A DNA stretch of 27,848 nt from contig CAZRWH010000016.1 in the NCBI GenBank assembly GCA_964603905.1, positions 1 through 27,848 of the forward strand. The letters run 5' to 3'. This document shows, piece after piece, positions 22,437-27,848 of this stretch; the first letter of the stretch is position 1; every line of letters starts with the position of its first letter. Origin of the DNA: CAZRWH01 sp964603905. GTDB taxonomy: Bacteria; Patescibacteriota; Gracilibacteria; UBA1369; UBA12470. The position numbers and the translations under genes are program-made. The notes under the pieces were generated by a model. That model saw only the letters and a program-made list of their open reading frames with translations. It was not told the origin of the DNA and made no database searches.

Positions 22437-23219
22437 ATGAATACTCCAGATGTTTTGTGTGGCGCCGATATGATTGCAGGTAGCATGATAACTACCGATG
22501 CGCTTAAAGCGATGGAAGACTGGGACTGCAAGCTGATCACAGCTGAGGTACAGAGGCTTGTAGATTCTGCTTTGGAAATGACGGAAGGCATTACCTCAGA
22601 ACCTAGCAATGACGAACCTTTGTTTAACATGGTTAAGTCGTTTGATTCGCAGGGTATCTATGTTGATGTTTATCACGATGCGACGTTTGAATTAGAAGAT
22701 GGATCTACGCCCTACAAAGTCTTTGTATCTATTCCATTGGATCTTTTTATTGCTGCTGGTGATTGGGATAAATTCACTGAAAATCTTAGTCCCTTCCCTA
22801 TGTACTCGGATTTCGGGAAATGGACTATGAGCGCTCTCAACCTTTATTCACAAGCTGCTAATGACGGGGAACAGATTCTTGTTCAATTTGATATTGGCAA
22901 TCATTCAACTCCGATTTATGACGAAGACAAACCTGTGCCAAATGGATTCACAGTTATTGGATATAGCGAGTCTTCTTGTATTAAAGGAAGCCAGATAGGC
23001 GAGGATGGTATCATGGTATTTTTGGAGCCTCACGGTATATACAGGCAGCCTTGTTGTCCTGATGGATTTTTTCCAAATCTTCCAACAGCTCCTCAAGATT
23101 ACGATTTTGTTTCAACTGAGGATCAATTTGAATACGACTCTTCAATGGACGACTTAAACAATCCAATCCGTGCCGAGCTTTTGAAAATTTTGTTCCAAGT
23201 TTTTGATCTCATCAATTAA
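22437..23219 (+). CDS. Tandem paralog 1, acidic protein of unknown function
   Basis: 260 residues, very acidic, no signal or membrane segment. It shares a full-length layout with the next two genes: an N-terminal helix with AMEDWDCKLITAEVQRLV, then FELEDGSTPYKVFVSIPLDL, a GDWDKF segment, a PMYSDFGKW segment, PIYDEDKPVPNGFTVIGY, PHGIYRQP and the C-terminal signature SSMDDLNNPIRAELLKILFQ. The signature is the best-conserved part and may be a docking or export tag. No enzyme motif is evident and I do not recognise the family. It is first of three genes, with 12 bp to the next. Confidence 0.85.
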   Translation: MNTPDVLCGADMIAGSMITTDALKAMEDWDCKLITAEVQRLVDSALEMTEGITSEPSNDEPLFNMVKSFDSQGIYVDVYHDATFELEDGSTPYKVFVSIPLDLFIAAGDWDKFTENLSPFPMYSDFGKWTMSALNLYSQAANDGEQILVQFDIGNHSTPIYDEDKPVPNGFTVIGYSESSCIKGSQIGEDGIMVFLEPHGIYRQPCCPDGFFPNLPTAPQDYDFVSTEDQFEYDSSMDDLNNPIRAELLKILFQVFDLIN

Positions 23220-23231
23220 TCTACATGAAAC

Positions 23232-24038
23232 ATGCCTCAAGACACCGTAAACAGACCTGTAATTAGCGACGTTGCCACAACCCCAATTATGGATACTGGC
23301 ATGCTGGAACTTTTGCAATCTTGGGAGGTTGGTCAAATACAAAAAGAGGTTGAGCGCTTGATTCAATTTCTTTTGGACAAAGCAAAAGACGTCACGCCAG
23401 AACCTAATACTTGGCTGTCACGTGATAGATACTCTCAAATGCTTAAGTTTGATTTGGAGGGTGGGATATCTTCAATTATTGAATTTGATGCCGACTTTAA
23501 GCTTGATGACGGTACCACGCCTTACTACGTCCTAGTTTCTATCCCGATCGACCACATTGTGACTCATGGTGACTGGGCTCAATTTGTTAAAAATTTGAGC
23601 GATACTCCAATGCACCAAGATTTTGCGAGATTTATTACCGAAAAAATCAATAATTATGATGAATGTGCAGAGCTGTCAGGTATAGGTGCCGATATAGAAT
23701 TTATGATTGAAAATGCGGAAGATATTTCTTACGAACGTTATACGGATGAGAGAAAACACGGTTTTGCTCTCACTATTATGGCAACTTCTGACGATGAAGA
23801 GAGCTTCCTGGAAGATGGGACGGAAACTGTGATTTCTGATCATGGTATATACAACAACCGTGACTTCCCGCCGTCGATAATTGCACAGTTCCCTAACCTT
23901 CCTTTCTCTCCTGGAGACGAACAACTTTCTTCAGCAGAAGGAGACCAATACATGTCTTCAATGGACGACCTTAACAACCCTGTCCGTGCCGAATTAATCA
24001 AAATCCTTTTCCAGGTTTTGGAAAAGGTTTGTAACTAA
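23232..24038 (+). CDS. Tandem paralog 2, acidic protein of unknown function
   Basis: 268 residues, clearly related along its whole length to its two neighbours: LLQSWEVGQIQKEVERLI, FKLDDGTTPYYVLVSIPIDH, HGDWAQFVKNL, TPMHQDFARF, HGIYNNRDFPPS, then MSSMDDLNNPVRAELIKILF. It is the most diverged of the three at the C-terminus and lacks the YDEDE motif, having ISYERYTDERKHGFAL instead. It is soluble and acidic with no known family. There are 12 bp before it and 6 bp after it, so it is co-transcribed with the others. Confidence 0.85.
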   Translation: MPQDTVNRPVISDVATTPIMDTGMLELLQSWEVGQIQKEVERLIQFLLDKAKDVTPEPNTWLSRDRYSQMLKFDLEGGISSIIEFDADFKLDDGTTPYYVLVSIPIDHIVTHGDWAQFVKNLSDTPMHQDFARFITEKINNYDECAELSGIGADIEFMIENAEDISYERYTDERKHGFALTIMATSDDEESFLEDGTETVISDHGIYNNRDFPPSIIAQFPNLPFSPGDEQLSSAEGDQYMSSMDDLNNPVRAELIKILFQVLEKVCN

Positions 24039-24044
24039 AAAATA

Positions 24045-24836
24045 ATGACGTCCCCGTCCCTACAGCAAGGATTACCAACGATTTTGGACACCTCAACTCA
24101 GGCAATAGTTGATCCAAAAGCTATAGAACTTCTTCACGATTGGGAAGTTGGCCATATCCAAAACGAGGTTTTGAGGTTAATCAGTCTGGCTATTTCTATA
24201 GTTGAGGATGAGGATGCTGAGGATTCTGACGAACCAGATTATTTCATTGCTCAGACCGCATCTCTTGGCGACGTAGAGGTGACTGTCGAATATGGATCCA
24301 CCGACAAGTTAAAAGACGGATCAGAACCTTGCCAGGCTCGAGTCTCAATGCCCCTTTATGTCTTTACCGAAATGGGTGACTGGGACAGCTTCATAAGCAA
24401 TCTTCTTGACTGTCCAATGCATAAAGATTTCGCACGGTGGGTTTTGGGACATTGCAAGCAGTATAAAGACGCTGAGAAAGATGGTGGCGAAGACATAACC
24501 GTTTACTTCGAAGTCCAAAACAAAGAAACTCCTGTTTATGACGAAGACGAAATTGCTAACCCAGGTTTCTCACTTTCTGTGTGGGCTGAGTCTGACGTTA
24601 TCGAGGATAGCTTATTAGGCGAAGAAGGTACGGATATGATGATTGCTGAACACGGTATTTATCGCGAGTCTCATTTTGATGACGCATTCCCTGATTTGCC
24701 TCAATTCCCTGAGGATATTTCCCAAATGCCTCATCGTGAAGTTTTGCAACTAAATTCTTCAATGGACGACCTTAATAATCCAATCCGTGCCGAACTTTTG
24801 AAAATTTTGTTCCAAGTTTTGGAGTCAGTTACTTAA
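24045..24836 (+). CDS. Tandem paralog 3, acidic protein of unknown function
   Basis: 263 residues with the same layout: LLHDWEVGHIQNEVLRLI, DKLKDGSEPCQARVSMPLYV, MGDWDSFISNLLDCPMHKDF, PVYDEDEIANPGFSLSVW, EHGIYRESHF, then NSSMDDLNNPIRAELLKILF. The last 65 or so bases are almost identical to those of paralog 1, differing mainly at third positions. This suggests recent duplication, gene conversion or strong constraint on the C-terminus. No function can be assigned. Confidence 0.85.
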   Translation: MTSPSLQQGLPTILDTSTQAIVDPKAIELLHDWEVGHIQNEVLRLISLAISIVEDEDAEDSDEPDYFIAQTASLGDVEVTVEYGSTDKLKDGSEPCQARVSMPLYVFTEMGDWDSFISNLLDCPMHKDFARWVLGHCKQYKDAEKDGGEDITVYFEVQNKETPVYDEDEIANPGFSLSVWAESDVIEDSLLGEEGTDMMIAEHGIYRESHFDDAFPDLPQFPEDISQMPHREVLQLNSSMDDLNNPIRAELLKILFQVLESVT

Positions 24837-24871
24837 TTTGCATCGACTATTGCCTGCAAATCAGGTATAAT
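24836..24871 (+). promoter_or_regulatory. Promoter of the CorC-like gene with an overlapping inverted repeat
   Basis: TATAAT at 24866-24871, with a plausible -35 TCGACT at 24843-24848 (17-bp spacer). The inverted repeat ATTTGCA..TGCAAAT (24836-24842 and 24855-24861) covers the -35 and spacer and could be an operator or a weak transcript end for the upstream cluster. AGGAG at 24875-24879 is 14 bases from the ATG, farther than usual for a ribosome site. Confidence 0.45.
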
Positions 24872-24893
24872 TTTAGGAGTAAAATAAAAACAA

Positions 24894-26131
24894 ATGAGTT
24901 TCGAGATTTCAATTTTGGTGATTCTTCTCTTCTTGTCGGGATTCTTCTCGGCTAGTGAGACTGCTTTGATGTCAGTTAGTCCGGCACAGGTTCGTGACAT
25001 GCGCCAGAAAAAGGTTCGCGGCTCGATTGCGCTCAAGCGTCTCAAGTCGAATCCCCATAAGCTTCTTATCACTATTTTGGTGGGAAATAACCTGGTAAAT
25101 GTTTGGTCGTCGGTTTATGCCGCTGTTGTTTTTGAGAAGATTTTCAACTCTGTTTCGATCGCGGTGGTTACTGCACTCATGACATTTTTTATCTTGATGT
25201 TTGGTGAAATTATTCCGAAAAGTTTTGCTACTTCTCACAACAAGCGTATCTCGGTTTTAATTGCTCCGATATTACTTCTTTTGCAGACTGTTCTTTGGCC
25301 TGTGATTTGGATTTTGGATAAAATCATTGCTTTCCTAATGCGTGTTGTTGGAGGTAAAAATGCTTCTAAAAAGCTTGTTACCGAAGACGAATTGAAAGCA
25401 ATGGTTACTATCGGTGTTGAGGAAGGAGAACTGGAAAGTCGTGAACGCGAATTGATTGAAAACGTTCTTGAATTTACAGATACAAAAGCTCACGAAATCA
25501 TGGTCCCTCGTGTTGAAATCGAGGCTCTTCCGGAAGATATCCGAGTGAAAGATGCAGCAAATTTCATTGTTAATCATGGATATTCTCGCATCCCTGTTTA
25601 CCGAAAAACTATCGACAACATCGTCGGTGTTGTGAATGTAAAAGATGTTCTTGCCGCTCTACACGACGATGATGACGCCAAAACTTTGGCTCAAATTCAT
25701 CCACAATCTCCTTTTACAATCCCAGGATCAATGCCGATAAATCGTCTTTTTCATCTGTTTCAAAAAGAAAGACAACACCTCGCAATTGTAATTGATGAAC
25801 ATGGTGGAACTGCCGGGCTTATTACTCTTGAAGATGTTTTGGAAGAAATTGTTGGAGAAATAATCGACGAGTCTGATGACGATGAAGAACACTACAAAAA
25901 AATTAGCGACAACACGATACTAGCCAGTGGACGTGCGATACTTGAAGACATTGCCGAAGAACTAGAAATAATGTTCCCGGTTCCTGAGCACAAAAATGTT
26001 AACTTCCTGGTTGTTGAGAAACTAGGAAGGTTCCCGAAAAAAGGAGAGACCATTAAGTTCGATAAGTTCGAAATCAAGGTGCTGATGCTTGATCGTAACC
26101 GGCATGTTGCGGAGGTCCGTATACGCAGGAA
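24894..26131 (+). CDS. CNNM/CorC-family membrane protein (DUF21-CBS-CorC_HlyC), end lost in a gap
   Basis: About 412 residues before the gap. The N-terminal DUF21/CNNM domain (about 1-150) has several membrane helices and the signatures LSGFFSASETALMSV, LLITILVGNNLVNV and GEIIPKSFATSH. Two CBS domains follow (about 190-310; IMVPRVEIEAL, GYSRIPVYRKTIDNIVGVV, VIDEHGGTAGLITLEDVLEE). A CorC_HlyC domain (about 330-412) ends in EVRIRR. The family is linked to Mg2+ or Co2+ efflux and is often named hemolysin-like without evidence of hemolysis. By length only a short tail should be missing. The ATG at 24894 gives the typical short N-terminus. Confidence 0.92.
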
Positions 26132-26231
26132 NNNNNNNNNNNNNNNNNNNNNNNNNNNNNNNNNNNNNNNNNNNNNNNNNNNNNNNNNNNNNNNNNNNNN
26201 NNNNNNNNNNNNNNNNNNNNNNNNNNNNNNN
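26132..26231. other. Scaffold gap of 100 N
   Basis: Exactly 100 Ns. Unlike the gap at 1956, the flanks share no repeated sequence, so the true missing length is unknown. The stop codon of the CorC-like gene lies in or just after it. Confidence 0.95.
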
Positions 26232-26239
26232 ATAAGCCA

Positions 26240-26268
26240 TGGACTACAGACCTGATTTCTGGTATAAT
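26240..26268 (+). promoter_or_regulatory. Promoter of the surface protein gene
   Basis: TGGACT (26240-26245), 17 bp, then TATAAT (26263-26268) preceded by TGG, an extended -10. The ATG follows at 26303. Confidence 0.55.
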
Positions 26269-26302
26269 AATTTGATATTTTCAAATAATTAACGAAACAA
26301 AA

Positions 26303-27811
26303 ATGAAAAATACATTTTTCAAAAAGCTTTGCTCGCTATCAATTGCAATGCTTATGATCAGCACTTTTTCAGGGTCAGCATTGGCTCAAGATGCTGACAT
26401 CGTAGCCCCTTCAGACGTTGATGGTCTTGAGGCTTTGCCTGGTGACTCTTCTGTAGATTTATCTTGGGAAGTCGCAACTGACGACACTGCTGTAACTGGA
26501 TACAAAATCTATTACGGTCTAGATAGTGTTGTCGAAGATGGCGGAGCTTATACCTTTGGCGCAGTTGATGCTGGAGACGTTGTGACGTACACAATGGCCG
26601 GACTTGAGAACGATGTGACTTATTATTTCGCAGTCACAGCTTATGACGCCGAAGGGAATGAAAGCGAATACTACAGCAACGAAGCTTCTGCAACGCCTGT
26701 TTCATCTGAGAGTGAGGATCTTGATGCTCCTTATATCGTTAGTGCTTCTGCTACTAACAACATGGTTGTTGAAGTTATCTTCTCGGAAGACGTTGTTTTA
26801 CCTGCAGATGCTTATTCAGTTTTTGAAATTATGAGTCTGGAAACTGACGAGGCTCTTGAAATCCTTGATGCCTATGTCTCAGAAGAGTCTGCTACTACTG
26901 TTTTGCTACTTACAGCAACTCAAGAAGAAGGTATGAGTTACATGATCACAGCTGGTACTGGAGTCTCTGACGAAGCTGGTAATGCCATTGTCAGTGGAAC
27001 TTCTGACACTGCAGTATTTGACGGTGGAGCCGAAGCTGTTGTTGATGAAGAGGAAGAGGTTGTTGAAGAGGAAGAAGATACTACTGAGCTTGTTGAAATT
27101 GACGAAACTTCTCCAGAAATCGACGATGTTGAATCGGCAAGCCTGACTGAGGTAAACGTAATTTTTGACGAGGTTGTAGTTTTGCCTACTGAAAATCCAG
27201 AAGCTGCTTTTGAAATCATCAAAGGAGATGACGATTCAATCGTTGAAGTTACTTATGCTGCTGTTTCTGAAGAAGCTCCTCTTGTTGTTATTCTTTACAC
27301 ATCTGAGCTTGAGGCTGGTGAAGATTACATCATCACAGTCACAGGTATTACTGATGAAGCTGGTAACGAACTTACAAACACTTTTGACCGGACAGCAAGT
27401 TTCAAAGCTGCAACGTACGACGTAGCCGACTTGATCGCTCCAGAAGATGTTACAGATTTCGTTGCTGCCCTAGTTGCTGCAGAGGAAGATGAAGACATTA
27501 CAAGTGTCGAGCTTGAATGGACTGAAAGCGAAAATAGCGAAGGTGATTTGGACGCTCAATTGCTTTACATCAGTGAAGATGATGGAGAGTCTTACGACAC
27601 ACTAGACTCGCTAAGTCCAGACGTGACTAGTCACATTGTAGACAGTCTAACTCCAGGTTTGACTTACTTCTTCAAACTGACAATGAAAGATCTCGCCGGA
27701 AACGAAAGTGACGGTGTTATCCGCTCAATCACATTGCCTGAAAGTGGTGCCGGTCTTGGCGCTGTTATGCTGGCGACTGTGATGGGGGTTGTTGCTTGGA
27801 GGAGACGGTAG
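26303..27811 (+). CDS. Secreted FN3/Ig-like surface protein with a sortase-type C-terminus
   Basis: 502 residues, very acidic. A signal peptide (KKLCSLSIAMLMISTFSGSA, cut after SALA near residue 29) is followed by an FN3 domain (about 35-130; YYFAVTAYDAEGNESEYYS), an Ig-like Big_5 domain (about 140-240; VEVIFSEDVVLP, GVSDEAGNAI), and an acidic linker with runs of Glu. Then come a second Big_5 domain (about 270-370; VNVIFDEVVVLP, GITDEAGNEL) and a second FN3 domain (about 378-475). The end is LPESG (478-482), a hydrophobic helix and RRR, the layout of a sortase substrate. The protein would be covalently attached to the cell surface. No sortase gene is in the window. Adhesion or surface-layer roles are possible. 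The same Ig-like type occurs in the macroglobulin protein. Confidence 0.88.
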   Translation: MKNTFFKKLCSLSIAMLMISTFSGSALAQDADIVAPSDVDGLEALPGDSSVDLSWEVATDDTAVTGYKIYYGLDSVVEDGGAYTFGAVDAGDVVTYTMAGLENDVTYYFAVTAYDAEGNESEYYSNEASATPVSSESEDLDAPYIVSASATNNMVVEVIFSEDVVLPADAYSVFEIMSLETDEALEILDAYVSEESATTVLLLTATQEEGMSYMITAGTGVSDEAGNAIVSGTSDTAVFDGGAEAVVDEEEEVVEEEEDTTELVEIDETSPEIDDVESASLTEVNVIFDEVVVLPTENPEAAFEIIKGDDDSIVEVTYAAVSEEAPLVVILYTSELEAGEDYIITVTGITDEAGNELTNTFDRTASFKAATYDVADLIAPEDVTDFVAALVAAEEDEDITSVELEWTESENSEGDLDAQLLYISEDDGESYDTLDSLSPDVTSHIVDSLTPGLTYFFKLTMKDLAGNESDGVIRSITLPESGAGLGAVMLATVMGVVAWRRR

Positions 27812-27848
27812 GTAGTTGTAACTATGGAACATGCTTTTGCTACTCACT

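Noticed and set aside
1..27848. CRISPR arrays, rRNA genes or a replication origin
   Set aside because: I saw no regularly spaced identical repeats, no rRNA-like sequence and no DnaA-box cluster.

Overview
The window looks like part of a scaffold from an uncultivated bacterium, most likely of the Patescibacteria/Candidate Phyla Radiation type. That is inferred from its style, not from a marker gene. The DNA is AT-rich (GC not computed), TGA is used as a normal stop, and most starts lack a clear Shine-Dalgarno. CCA is encoded in both tRNAs, many proteins are unrecognised, and the surface proteins are large and acidic. A sortase-type LPESG tail suggests a Gram-positive-like envelope. Two runs of 100 N mark scaffold joins.

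Layout. 1-2590: start of a minus-strand gene, a long inverted repeat, ymdB phosphodiesterase, and a ctpA-type S41 protease broken only by a scaffold gap. 2590-3700: hairpin repeats, a candidate structured RNA, a PD-(D/E)XK endonuclease whose 3' end runs into tRNA-Ser(UGA), then a structured repeat ending in a copy of the tRNA tail. 3690-7820: mostly unrecognised genes plus TspO and a PPC/DUF296 protein. 7874-10249: a tight pabA-pabB-pabC operon (chorismate to 4-aminobenzoate). 10297-11055: a hypothetical gene, then tRNA-Ser(GCU) followed by a second copy of the tRNA-tail repeat. 11076-14191: a transglutaminase-like protein in an operon with a small coiled-coil protein, a probable frameshifted gene, a tiny membrane ORF and two hypotheticals.

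14319-20272 is the most striking part: an ECF sigma factor gene followed after 14 bp by an 1795-residue membrane-anchored alpha-2-macroglobulin-like protein. Its short cytoplasmic N-terminus sits where an anti-sigma factor would be. A Hint/bacterial-intein-like domain lies inside the glycine-rich loop that corresponds to the bait region. The thioester CxEQ motif is absent. I propose, as inference, an envelope protease sensor linked to transcription.

20253-22189: argS and a small downstream gene. 22437-24836: three tandem paralogous acidic proteins of unknown function. 24894-26131: a CNNM/CorC membrane protein running into the second gap. 26303-27811: a secreted FN3/Ig-like surface protein with a sortase-type tail.

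A second theme is structured DNA between genes. There are two full and one partial tRNA-tail repeats whose stems are conserved by compensatory changes, a hairpin family at 2616 and 22293, TAG-rich runs after several genes, and two long inverted repeats that may be RNAs.
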